The notes under the pieces are model-generated. The model ran no database searches and had not been told where the DNA came from. It saw only the letters and a program-made list of their open reading frames with translations. This document shows, piece after piece, positions 12,421 through 23,568 of a DNA stretch of 64,000 nucleotides; the stretch's first letter is position 1; every line of letters begins with the position of its first letter. The DNA is from Gnetum montanum (taxonomy: Eukaryota; Streptophyta; Gnetopsida; Gnetales; Gnetaceae), in NCBI GenBank assembly GCA_015680685.1, contig MNCI01003893.1, positions 289,340-353,339 on the forward strand. The letters run 5' to 3'. The position numbers were made by a program, and so were the translations under genes.

Positions 12421-12639
12421 TGCTTAGGAGCAAGCTTGACATTAATTGTCACCGGCTTGCCATTTTTTCAGAAATGCATATTTCATGCTAGTATGTAGAG
12501 TTTTCAACTCTAAGGGTTTTTATTTAAAAATATGAGGGATTTTCAACTCTCCCTAATTGGTATCATTAGGTTCATCATTAAAGAGTTGGCAATCAACTAT
12601 CTCCAGTTCATCGATGCCTTCAACATAGGTACAAGTTAG

Positions 12640-13420
12640 GCTCTCAAAAGGTTCCATGCAAAGTGTGCTACTCTTAGAATTAGCTATTAGCCATTGGGTG
12701 TCCTCTTGCTTTATGGCTGCTGTGCACAAACACTTTTGGATTTTAGATTCATTTACACACTATCTACATGCTTTGATTGATGTGCTTTTAATAGACTAGA
12801 GTTTCTGCACATGGTTGCACCCTATATTGTTGTACTCAATGCATGGAACTTGCNGGTTGCACCCTATATTGTTGTACTCAATGCATGGAACTTGCTTCTT
12901 CTTGATCTTTTTGAATGCATTTTCCTTAGAAATTTTCAAGGAATGATCTATGATCCCCATTCGTGCATCAATAGTGCTCAACCAAGCTATTTCCATGATG
13001 ATTGGGAAGTCCCCGTTGCAATTATCCACTTTGATCACTAGGAAATTGGTGGGATATGACCACCAATAGATAGTGGTCACAATGTCCCTCACTAGTCCCA
13101 AGGAAACAATGATGGATTGATCTGCCAATTCTAAACAAATGTTGTTCTTCTTAAGAGGAGGAAAGTTCCAAGTGTTGTGAATTTAATGAAAAATTAGGCT
13201 GACACTAGAACCTAAATCAAGAAGAGCCTGTATGGTTCATTCCCATCAATCTGCAAGTAGATGAGAGGACTTCCAAGATTAGCTCTTTTCTTGAGAAGGT
13301 TGCCAACCTTGATCGAATCACATACAACATGGATTAACATGATAGTGCAGATCTTTGGTAGTGTTTGGTTTGAAGAGCTCTCAAAATGAATGGTTGCAGA
13401 GGATGAAGGAGACATAGGGT
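12640..13420 (-). pseudogene. pol: M1 aspartic protease region
   Basis: The segment contains LADQSIIVSLGLVRDI, then SYPTNFLVIKVDNCNGDFPIIMEIAWLSTIDA, a typical plant gypsy protease order (flap, then ILGRPFL-like strand). The active-site region near 13200-13240 has an IDLGSS-like reading, where family proteins show DSGSS or DLGAS. The frame is interrupted, and a single N with a 41-base perfect duplication lies at 12813-12895. Confidence 0.65.
12813..12895. other. Perfect 41-base duplication around a single N
   Basis: Bases 12813-12853 and 12855-12895 are identical and separated by one N at 12854. This is the pattern of two overlapping contigs joined without merging, so the second copy is probably an assembly artefact. 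It breaks the protease frame. Confidence 0.85.
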
Positions 13421-13429
13421 GACCAACCG

Positions 13430-15786
13430 CATAAGTAGGTGAGGGCTTAGAAGGGCTATTACTTCAGAAGAATGGTCTTTTATGGGATCTAGGTTTCAAA
13501 CCACTTAGCTAAAGAGCCAACTATAAGTTAACAACCTTGGTAGCATTACGTTGTTATGATTGTGTGGAAATTTCACCCTACATGAATGGAGCAGGTGGTA
13601 ATTGGGTTGAGGATGGAGGAACATGTGTTGAAGGATGAGGAAGGTGATATGGATATGGGGATTCCCCTCTAGGAGATGAAGAATGAGTTTGGTAATGACA
13701 TGGGTTGTTGAACATAGTACCCATACGAATTTGGCTACTTGTAAGGGTACTACTGCCTTGGTGGTGGCATCCCCCATGACTATGGGTGCTGCCACTAATA
13801 GTACTACTTGTACGGTTATGGAGGAGCTCCACTTGGATAATAAGCCNTGTACTACTTGTACGGTTATGGAGGAGCTCCACTTGGATAATAAGCCTATTTT
13901 TGTTGGTGAAACCACCCTAGGTGGCTTTGAGGATAAGGTAATCTTCTGGGTGCTTACCTTCATGCTAGTCTAGGATTTAAAGCATACACCACATATTCTT
14001 GCAAGTGTGACACAACAGGGGAATATTTCTTGGGATGTTCATATTGGTAGATGTCACACCCAACATCATCATCTGATTCTGACTCCACAACTTCTTCTAT
14101 TATCGTAGCTTTGCCCTTATCCCTTTAGTAGGCATGTTCAGCTTCTTTCCTTCTCCTATGGTCATGGTCACTACCTTGCTCTTTGGATTCTTCTGCAATT
14201 TTCAAAAGAATTTAAAATTTTTCATTCAAAGATTCCCACATTTTATAAACCTTAGCTAAAATTTCAGACACAAATTTTTGAATTGGCAAGTTTTTTGATT
14301 ACACCACTTCATCAAGTGGTGCCTCCCCCTCATTGTCATAGAATCAGACTTTCCTTTTTTAGATGGAAGGATTTTGATTATACTCCTCAACACTTTCCCA
14401 TTTTCTTAACTCACCTTCTTCTTTTGCAACCTACTCTATTAACCTTTGAATCTAATGGGCTATTAGTTTTAATAGTCTTCCTTAGGCATAGACTCCAAAA
14501 GTTATCCTCGTTTCTAATCAAAGGCTATCTATGATATGGCAAAGCTGCTTCCATTGAGAATAACCATGGCCAGGACATCTATGCAAAAGGGAATAATACT
14601 TGTCCATGGCTGTATCTAAGGGTTCATATGTTCCTTGTCGCTAGCCTTGGATTTGCTTTCTCAAATTGGACACTATTGAGTATGTTTGATATTTTTCATT
14701 AAACAACTCAAGCATTGTACTCCATCTGCAAATTGATTTCAGCTCCAAGGAGTAGTACTAACTTTTTGCTTCTTTTATGAGTGTCCAGGGAAATAGCATA
14801 TGTTTTTGCTAGTCATTTTCTATGTTTTGTAAGGCATAAGCATTGTGAAAGGCCTAAAGATGGCTTTGTGGATCTAAGTTATATTCCTCCTCAAATTTGG
14901 GGATATTGTTCACATCCAACCTCTTGATTCAACTATCTTTCACATGCTTGGTTGAAATTCTAACTACCTTTGCAATGTTTAGCATGCTTCAAGTTCCTAG
15001 CAAAGGTTTATCATGGTTATGATTTTGATGATGCCTATGATGTCCCCTACTATCCCTTCATTCATGGGAGGGCATATGATTGTTGTCCCACCATTTACCT
15101 CCATCATGATTTTTTCCCCTATGGTTTCAATCAAATTCAGAGGAGGAAGAAGAAGATACAAATGAAGAGGATAAAGAGGGAGGATGATTGCCATCACCAC
15201 AGTGTTTTCCACCTCCTCTTTGCTTTTCACAACCATGATCATTAGGTTTTCTATCATCACAATGCTTGCCTGAACCCCTGCCTTGACTCCCACATTTGCC
15301 TAAACTCAGATTATTGATAATGGACTGCAGATTCGAGTTCAAGCCCCTTTTACTAGAGTCAATGTGTGGAGAATCTTCATGTTGAGAATCCCCAAAGGGA
15401 AGATTATCATTGTCATCTTGGTTCAATAGGAATAAGGGGTTGGCGAATTGTTTCCCCTTCGTAGCTTCATGGGGCTTCTCCTTGTGCCGATCTTGCTTAC
15501 GTTGTGATTCTATGGGATGGTAGTCCCAATAGTCATGGTCCTGCATAATGTATTCATCATGGAGTTCCTAGATGTCTAACCTCTTAAGAGTTTGGAGCAG
15601 CTTCCAAGGAACATATTGGTTAGGAGACAACACAATGTTGCCCTTCATATCCCTTCATTGTAGCTGCTCATCCTGATGTAGGATGAAGGTGAAATTAGGC
15701 ACAAACTCATTTGGATGAGTGTACACCACTTTGAATTCTTGGGGCATTGGCAATTTTGAATCATCATGCCTATGAGAAGAAGACAT
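13430..15786 (-). pseudogene. gag: M1 gag
   Basis: Starts MSSSHRHDD at 15786, about 140 bases after the primer site. It continues with VVYTHPNEFVPNFTFILHQDEQL, a Gly/His/Ser-rich stretch (about 15130-15330), then a retrotrans_gag domain at about 14330-14890 with FNEKYQTYS, SNLRKQIQG and YYSLLHRCPGHG. A zinc-knuckle remnant at about 13990-14060 reads CDIYQYEHPKKYSP, where two of three Cys are lost. The C-terminal third is Tyr/Pro/Gln-rich. It would form the particle. It is non-functional, and a 46-base N-flanked duplication lies inside it. Confidence 0.75.
13801..13894. other. Perfect 46-base duplication around a single N
   Basis: Bases 13801-13846 recur exactly at 13849-13894, separated by an N at 13847 and one extra base. 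As at 12854, this looks like an unmerged contig overlap rather than biology. Confidence 0.85.
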
Positions 15787-15929
15787 TTTGGATTAAAGAA
15801 AAAAATTAGTGTGCTTAAATTATAATTATAATTATAAATTTTTTTGAATGATTGTAACCTTATAGTTCATTCCAATGATCTTAAATAATATTCACCAAGT
15901 CCTAGATAGCGCACGTATCAAACTACAAG

Positions 15930-15947
15930 TCCCCGACAACAGTGCCA
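15930..15947 (-). other. Primer binding site of M1 (tRNA-Asp type)
   Basis: On the minus strand, one base after the LTR, it reads TGGCACTGTTGTCGGGGA. It differs at three positions, all transitions, from the complement of the plant tRNA-Asp 3' end (TGGCGCCGTTGCCGGGGA), the primer used by Athila elements. Confidence 0.85.
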
Positions 15948-15948
15948 A

Positions 15949-16776
15949 TGATGAGTGACGAGTAGAACCTACACCTAACCATACGAATCATGAAGCATTC
16001 ATATGTAATTTGATCAAATTCGGTGGACTTATAGCCTTCTAAGTACACTAGTTTCTAGGAAGTGAAACTAATTGTTGCAATCATTGTCTTCCCAATTACA
16101 CTTGTGAAATGCAAAGGTGTGGTTAAGTGCAACTAAGGCATATGATATTTATCATTTTTATGTTTTATGTTTTAAGTCACTTAAGGATAGAGAATAAAAT
16201 AAAATAATTAAATTACTAATTTAATCTAACTAGCTACACCTATTTGATTCTAACATAAGCATCCGTGCCCACTTGTTGCACACAACCTGAACACGTTTAA
16301 TACTACTAGGTTACCAAACGTTAAGTGTTATTGGGATTACTAAGTGCCAAGCGTATGCTCGAAGTGGTCGTACTTATGTGCTTAATTAATCACTATTTAA
16401 TCTAACTTAATTTAGCTTAATTACTTAAAGCATTAAAGGAAATTGAATAAAACACTAAATGCATAAATAAACAATTAATCTATTTCAAAGTGCTATAAGG
16501 TTTATCAAAAAGCTCATCTTTATTACCACACACACTACCGTGCTTAGGTACAACGATGCTCAAAAAAAGATCCATATACTCTTTGACTCCTACTGTGGGC
16601 ACTTAGAAAAATATTCTAACTTTTAAATGACAAAACTACAAGAGCTTTGCTACAACTATGATAAAAGATGCCATAAACATGGTAGGTGAGTGCATATTTA
16701 TGGGCAAAAATAGACATTGCATCAGGGTCACGTCGACAGGGCCATGTTGACGTAACCTAGAAAATGCAACTCATCA
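15949..16776 (-). repeat. M1 5' LTR
   Basis: Complete LTR of 828 bases with inverted termini TGATGAG and CTCATCA. It contains the family block CATACGAAT near the U5 end and ACTAGGTTACC-type motifs. Minus-strand TATA-like CATAAATA lies at about 16695-16702, with GTCGAC/GTTGAC repeats in U3 (16723-16753). Confidence 0.85.
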
Positions 16777-17439
16777 TATATGATATCTAATGTTGGTAGG
16801 CCATTGTTACTCCTAGCAAACATAATGAGAATGAAAGTTGTTTCTAACTCTAAGTAAAATAAGTAAATGAATCTAGTCTAGCCTATGGTGATGAGCATTT
16901 GTTCTTGATCTTTCGTACATACTTTGGACTTTGTGTAACTACTACTAGGATGCAAGTGTACTGCTATTGGACATGCCAAGTGATAGCACTACTAGGTTAC
17001 CAAGGAATTATACTTAAGTGCTTGAGATTAGTTAGACTCATTCCACTTAATAACAACAGTAATAGAAAGTTCATGGAATAGTAAAACTTTAACTAAGAAA
17101 AGTAGTAAACATTATGCTAAGTAAAACAGGAAACTAGGAGAGTGCTACAATAGTATGAAATAGCTTAATCTTTATTGTCGATCAAACTTGTGCCTATGTA
17201 CAAGATGTTTGAATAAATACTTCATTCACTAAGTCACACTACACTATGGGCATTCACACTTCTAAGTGCTAGATTACAAAAATAAACTAAAATAGTTATG
17301 TTACTATGGCCTAAAAATTATTGCGGATCAATGTGCCTAAGTTTTGTATTTATCAGATGGCATGCATCCCACGATATCGCTTATATGATGACATAGCTTA
17401 TGCTACAATATCATTACTAATGAAAAGTTGACTTCATCA
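16777..17439 (-). repeat. M2 3' LTR, truncated
   Basis: It matches the GATATCGCG-type LTRs of M3 (blocks GATGAGCAT, TACTAGGTTACCAAG) and ends CTTCATCA. The outer ~220 bases are absent and the M1 5' LTR lies in their place, suggesting that M1 inserted here and the other side was later lost. Confidence 0.75.
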
Positions 17440-17452
17440 TACCCCCACGACT
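17440..17452 (-). other. Polypurine tract of M2
   Basis: It reads AGTCGTGGGGGTA on the minus strand and directly abuts the LTR. Confidence 0.75.
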
Positions 17453-17643
17453 AACAAAAAACTCATCCTCAAGCAAAAACAAAATGAGGATAGAGTCCCT
17501 TACAAAATTGGAAGGTAGATCTACATTTTTGACTAACTATATACATGACACTAAAATTCATAGCGGTGTTTACAAAATTGACACAAGTTATGACAAGACA
17601 AATTGAAAGAAAATAAACAAAACTTGATGAAGCTCGATGTAGC

Positions 17644-20397
17644 CTAAGTAGTTCCTGGTGGTGGTGGCTTCTCCATCGGTTAATTCCCCTTGTCATTAGG
17701 CTTCTAAAACTTGTATTTGCTGAGTAGCACTTGAAGTTTTTCTTCCTTTGTTCTAGGGTCTTGTACCATCCATGTTTATTGTGTAATGTGTGATGCAGTT
17801 GGTACATCCCATGGACATGGCAACTGTAGAAACATCTGATTAGCCTTGATGTACTGTGTCACAAATTGCCTTCCCTCTTCTTCAAATGCCCTAGCCATCT
17901 TATGTAACTCTTGATAATTAGACATTCTCTTGGCTAGGTCTTCTACAACATCTTTGTGCCCTTGCTAGCCAACCTTAACTACTTCTAATTCAGAGTTTGC
18001 CACATGGTGCTTTTGTAGAGCATAATTTGATCCATAAACTCCTTTTCATATAATACATATGTGTTTTCTACTTGGTATCTAAGCTCATTTCTGGGCCTAC
18101 TTGCTGTCAACATGGCCAGGTTAGTAGAACAAAGGTTAGCTAACCCCATGTATTCTCTAAAATCTTCTATTTGTAAGTCTTTATTTTTTATCTTTGCTTG
18201 GTGGACATGAAGATGACTATCCAATATGTTTTGCCAGTCTAGATTTTGTGCTGATATGGAATTGATTTAGGCTTTTGCTTTGTAGATTAAGTTGTTTGTA
18301 TATGCCCACTTGATCACGAAAATGTTTTTTGAGCCTTTCATGCTTCTTTGCCTTATTTTGCCATGCACTTATCTCAATAGCTGATTTCTATCTAATTATG
18401 CTTACCTTCTCCATTGGGAGGGTTCTTTTATCTCTTGCTAAGTGGCTCATATCTTGGTTGACTCTCACAAGTTTTTCTCTTAACTAAAGGATTCTCTCCT
18501 TAATGATGTTTTTCTACTTCTTTACATTAGTTAACTTGGTATTTTCTGTAGAGAGTTGCTTACTTTCTTCCTATGTTATGGTGAGTGCCTTATCATGTGC
18601 ATATGTCTGTGATTTTGCTACTGAGGCATTCCACACAGAAATTTTCCTTTTCTTCCTTCATTTGCTTATTTTTCTCCATTAGGTAATTAATTTATTCTAT
18701 TCTAAATTACTCTAGCTAGTTAGGTGCAACATAATATGTAGGATCTTTGCATTTACCCCTCAAGGTCACAAGATGTTCCTATAGTTTGAGAGTTTCATTT
18801 TCTACATGTTCTACCTTGGTTTATGTCATGACTAGCTTATTCTTGGTTACTATTAGTTCTAATTACACTCTAGTGATATGACTTGGGATGTCAAAAATAT
18901 TTGTTACGCCTTCCCCAGTTTGCAGTAATCGATTTAGCACATCTTCATGATTGACAAGAGTCATCAAGGTACCAACTAGTATTTGAACATCCCTAGCTTT
19001 AGTTAGATTTCTTGGTGGCACAATAGGTACATTAAATGATTCCTTGATGTGAGCCGTGATCACTTCTATGGCTTCTGCTACATCCTAGTGTTGCATAACC
19101 ATGACCATGGCTCCTTCTTTGGTTTTAAGCATCAATTAGAATGATGTAGCATTTCCAAAAATTTTCTATGACCATTGGTCCTCTCCTCCTGACTATAATG
19201 AGATTTGTCTACTGATAGGGTTTGTGGAAACTGTTGGTTAAATGACATTCTTAATGACTTTATATAGATTGGTCTCCTCATGAGTTTCCCAATTCATGAT
19301 CTTTGTGATTTATTGCAGATGACTCATTGATGGCCTATAATCCTATGACAGCAATGGCAGAACTTATTGTTGCTATTGCTTTTACTATTGACCATTGGGT
19401 CCCACTGACTATTGTTGCACAGTAGTTTGAGTAGTTTTTTCAATGTCTATTTGTTCCTCTACTTGATCCTTCTTTGATGGTGTTGGCTTGAATATTTCAG
19501 CATAGGAAGCATTTTGAGCCTTCCTGAGGACATCATTGGTGTACCCTAGGATTCTAGCATGTTTGCATAGCTTCCTGATGAGGTAAGGAAATGGAAGTAT
19601 CAGCTTCCTTGCCTTCTTTTCCTCAAATCACCTTTGGATTTCCATGAAGTAGAGATGTGTGATGTTTACATTAAACTTTCCCATTAAGATTGCACTTCCT
19701 CTGGCTGCATATGTTGATATTCTATTTAATCTTTTTGTGGGAAATAGGTGATATGTGCCGATTTTGAAATAAATTCTCTTTTCAAGGATTAATTCATTGT
19801 AAACCTTATCTTCTTTATCATTTTCCCTTTGCAACCACAGTTTCCTTGTGTATGTATTTGATCTAGTGGATAGATGTGCTACTTTTGCCCCTTCATTAGG
19901 CACATAAGGGCTTCAACTATTGTCTTAATTGAATAGGAGACCAAGACTCCCTCAATGTTAACTGTGGCATCTTCCCCTTTGTTGTGCCAAAATTGATAGA
20001 TATCCCCCAAATACCATTCTCCACTATTTGAAAGAGTGGGTCATAATGGTGATGCTTGGAGTTGCATCCTCATCATTTCTTAAGAAAATTCTACAAATGG
20101 ACCAAAGCTTAGCTCCATGATCACTATAGTCATGATCATTTTTTCTTGGATGGCTTGGAGAAAATCTAGTGATAGCATAAGGCATTGTCCTTGTTTTGGT
20201 ACTTTTAGATCTACTGCCTTTGCTTGGGCTAAGTGTCTTGTAGCAAGAGTTTTTTGATGAATGCTAAAAGATTGAGCCTTTTGCTTTGCATGTTCTACTT
20301 GTGGATCTTGTTCTATGATTCAGCCTCTTTCATGACCTCATGGTCTTGTGCTTGCAGGCTATGAGGGACCTCCTATTGCTCCTCTCTTTGGGGCCAT
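17644..20397 (-). pseudogene. M2 ORF3
   Basis: From ATG at 20397 (MAPKRGA) to the stop after PPPPGTT at 17644, about 917 codons with many stops and frameshifts. The N-terminal region holds EWYLGDIYQFWHNKG and VNIEGVLVSYSI, matching M5 ORF3 (AWYLGEMYQFWHNKE, VNICGVTVDFSI). A middle block (18863-19063) has HIKESFNVPIVPPRNLTKARD, again closely like M5. The region 17900-18800 is rich in Lys, Glu, Gln and Asn and coiled-coil-like. No membrane span is seen. Function is unknown; it occupies the retroviral envelope position. Confidence 0.7.
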
Positions 20398-22212
20398 CTA
20401 CAATCATCAAGGATTTAAGAGTTATTAAAATGTTTACTTTGATCTTTGATAACTCCTTTCCTTTCTCATACCTTAATTAGATCAAGTTTTTAGCATGTTA
20501 TGATTACAGTGTTAGAAAAATTTTCAAAGAGAAACTTTGTAGGTCTTAATTTCTTTATAACCCTTCATGGTTATCCATTTTGCTCTTATTTATGGCTTAT
20601 AATAGTTGGTATGGTTCATTAAGAGAATTATTTAAGTATTTCTGGCTTTCGTTTGATTGGTTTTTGTGAAACATATTCAAATTTCCCTTCATACTACGCT
20701 TATAATACCTTTAGGATGTTAGAGAGAATTTTGACTCAAATGTTGGTGATATCACACTGAGCATCCCCCATGACTAAGTTGAGAGCTCTGTGATCAACAA
20801 GGTTTAAGAATCACATAAATCAAAGCTACAAGTGCGGAGTTGTGAGGGTTTGAAGTTGGGAGGTCAAAGCTCTTAGTTCAAAAGAAGAAATTGGCATAAA
20901 CTCTCTCCTCTTGAAAAGTTAAGAATAAAAAAAATTTGCTAAGTCCCCCATGTATATATAATTTTTCTGGGTGTGATATTGGAGGTGAAATTTCCCAATT
21001 TTTCCTTGATTTTTGAATGGAAAAAATGAGTCATTTTGAATATTCAAAAGACAAGAAACATGTTTGGAGGATCTTGGGCTATGAATGATGCATATTTTTG
21101 GAGGGTTTGGCATAGAAAGTGCATAAAGAAAGAATCTTAGGCTATGAAAGTTTATTAATTGTTAATAAGATGGATGCCATGGGTAATGAATTTGTGTTGC
21201 TAGAATAGATATTTTAAATGTTAAGGAAAATTTTTATGGAGATTTATTATTGTTGGAAGGCTCAAGATGATGTGGAATCACTTTCCAGGTATAAGATACA
21301 ATAATTATACAAGTGGATCCTCCCCAAAGAAAGCTCCATCCCTTAATGCCCTTCTATAACCACCTAAAAGTGTCCTTAGGCACTTAAGGAGTTGAATGTA
21401 ATGCATAGCTATTTAGGAAAACACACATGTTAGTACCACCATATTGGGAAAATGTCACAATGCTACACAAAACCATAGGGATTATAGAAATTGGGATGTG
21501 AGGTGTCTTACCATAGGCATAATGAATTCTTGTGTTTTATTAGTGGTTAAAGTAATCATTAACCCTTTCATCCAAGATTCAAACCAAGTCCAGACCACAT
21601 TCCAGTGACTATTTCATCTCTTGGAGTTACAACTATAAGACTACCACTATTGTAAGGAGTATTACCACTTGGCATATTGTCCAAGGGAAGGCTTTATTCA
21701 TTGCACTTTTTATTTTTTTTTCAATTCCTAAGAAGCTGCCTACCTTTAGGCATGGGTAACATGTCTTTCTAGTGGAACCTCTAGTAATTTATTTTGTGCA
21801 TGATTTTTACTTTTATTTGTGTCAACCTTACTAGAGTACTACCTTCAGCCATGCATAACATGTATTTCTAGTGACATGGTGAGGTAACACTTATTGTACT
21901 TTTACTTCCATTTTTCATTATATCTACAAGGATATAATACAACCTAAGCAATAGGATATAGCTCATAGTAGTAATCCAAGAGAGTCCACAAATCCCCTTG
22001 ATGTCACATTTTTAACATTCATTCTTCACTTTTCAGTCCAAGCATAATAATCCCAAGTTTATTCTTAGTTTTATGATGCAAAGAATATCATTATGGCCAT
22101 GGTAAGAACCTCTTATTAAAGGAATGGATGGATGAAAGTTGTGGTTTCATTGTACAAATAATCAGTCTCTTATGACTTGATAACATAGATAAATCTTCAC
22201 TTTATTGGACTA
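20398..22212 (-). other. M2 spacer, part 1
   Basis: About 1.8 kb without a supported gene, homologous to the M1 and M4 spacers. An AACATGTCTTTCTAGTG-type block occurs at 21747 and again, diverged, at 21868, a local duplication of about 120 bases. A weak ORF3 acceptor (GATTGTAG before ATG) lies at 20398. Confidence 0.6.
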
Positions 22213-22540
22213 TGATGAGTGGCAAGGTGAAACACCACAAAAATTTTACCAACACTTCCAGACAAATTTGGAGCCTCTGAAACGGCTTCAAGCAGCCCAC
22301 CATGGAGTAAGCAAGGTCCCCCTTGGGCCCACAAATCACGATGGCAAGTCTCGGTGTCAAGAATCATTAGTTTCAATGTCAAAAAGTGCAATTTTGGCTA
22401 AGTACAATGTGTTTGCGCTGTGCTTATGCTGCACAACGTAAGGATTAGCATCACCAACTTTTGGAGCCCTGAAACTAAGTCAAAACAGGCCAAAATTAAG
22501 CACAAGGACCCCCCATGACCTTCACCAAGGTACCTAACAG

Positions 22541-23228
22541 CTTCCAGCCTCCAGAAAATCAAAATTTGGGCCTTAAATGAGGTGTTTTCAGTTGATTATG
22601 TTGGGGCTACATTTTCTTACGCCGCATAGCGTAAGAATGTGTAAATTACTATTCACAACGTAAACACTATTCATCGCGTAAACACTATTCATCGCGTAAA
22701 TACTATTCATCGCGTGAACACTATTCATCGACTTCTAGAAAATTCCAGAAAAAATTTTAGAAAATGGCAAAAAGTTCTCAACATTAGCAACTTCCAGAAA
22801 ATTCTTAGCATCAATAGTTTCTAGCCTCTAGTAAATCAAAATTCGGGCCTTAAATGAAATGTTTTCAGTTGATTACGTTGGGGCTACATTTTCTTACGCT
22901 GCATAGCGTAAGAATGCATAAATCACTATTCGCAGCGTAAACACTATTCATCACGTGAACACTATTCATAGCGTAAACACTATTAATCACATGAACACTA
23001 TTCACCGCGTAAACACTATTCATCACGTGAACACTATTCACAGTGTAAACACTATTCATCGCGTGAACACTATTCACAGCATAAACACTATTCATCGCGT
23101 GAATTCTATTCACAGCGTAAACACTATTCATCGCATAAACACTATTCATCGATTTCTAGAAAATTCCAGAAAAATTTTTAGAAAATGACAGAAAATTCTC
23201 AGCATCAGCAACTTCTAGAAAATTCCAG
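22541..23228 (+). repeat. Segmental duplication inside solo LTR S
   Basis: Two tandem units start at about 22541 and 22817. Each opens with CAGCCTCCAGAAAATC-like sequence, passes through TTACGCCGCATAGCGTAA (an inverted repeat), then an array of 18-base repeats, and ends with CTTCTAGAAAATTCCAG. The first unit holds about 5 repeats and the second about 13, so the second array expanded. Confidence 0.8.
22924..23152. repeat. 18-bp tandem array, 36-bp higher-order unit
   Basis: About 13 head-to-tail copies of CACTATTCACAGCGTAAA alternating with CACTATTCATCGCGTGAA give an 18-base unit and a 36-base higher-order period. It lies in U3 about 400 bases ahead of the TATA box, a typical place for enhancer-like LTR repeats. 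A shorter array of five copies is at 22647-22735. The length being a multiple of three keeps frames open on both strands, but this is not coding. Confidence 0.9.
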
Positions 23229-23560
23229 AAAATTTCAAAAAAACTTAGGGACAGAGAAGTTTCAAGCAGGACAAGTCAAATTTCCATTGTACATTTCATT
23301 GTAAATTTTTATTTGTGGGATAGTCAGGCCCTCACGGTCTAAATTAAATGTACTTTCATGGGCTTGAATAACCCATAAATTGTAAAATGTGATATACCTG
23401 GTCAAGAACGTAGCTTGCCGACACACATCCAACTCTCGCCAGCACGCATCCAACCCAAACACAACTGTCCATTGGATACATGTCACTAGATCCACTTTCC
23501 TTTCATCTCCCAACCATTGATTCCATTCTGGAAATTCTGTGTCGGAGCCCAATCCAACCC

Positions 23561-23568
23561 TATAAATA
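23561..23568 (+). promoter_or_regulatory. TATA box of solo LTR S
   Basis: TATAAATA with a C-rich flank (CCAACCC before, CCCTG after), the only good TATA box in S. It would start transcription about 30 bases downstream and gives S its plus-strand orientation. Confidence 0.6.

Larger units (their letters stand above)
4082..16776 (-). mobile_element. M1: Athila-like Ty3/gypsy element with ORF3
   Basis: Reading on the minus strand: 5' LTR (16776-15949), tRNA-Asp-type primer site, gag, PR, RT with FMDD, RNase H, IN, spacer, ORF3, polypurine tract and a truncated 3' LTR. The FMDD RT motif, tRNA-Asp primer site and extra ORF after IN together fit the Athila lineage. All frames contain stops and frameshifts. 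The 3' LTR lacks its outer part (left on the plus strand), so no target duplication is available. Confidence 0.85.

Noticed and set aside
16899-17081. 60-codon plus-strand frame
   Set aside because: It lies in the M2 LTR, and the corresponding LTRs of M3 and M5 do not keep it open.
22924-23152. Possible CRISPR-like array
   Set aside because: Units are head-to-tail 18-mers without spacers, in a plant LTR. It is a minisatellite.
22865-23188. Repetitive open frames on both strands (VNTIHR-type and MNSVYA-type peptides)
   Set aside because: They are products of the 18-base tandem array, whose period is a multiple of three, so all frames stay open. There is no start context or homology.
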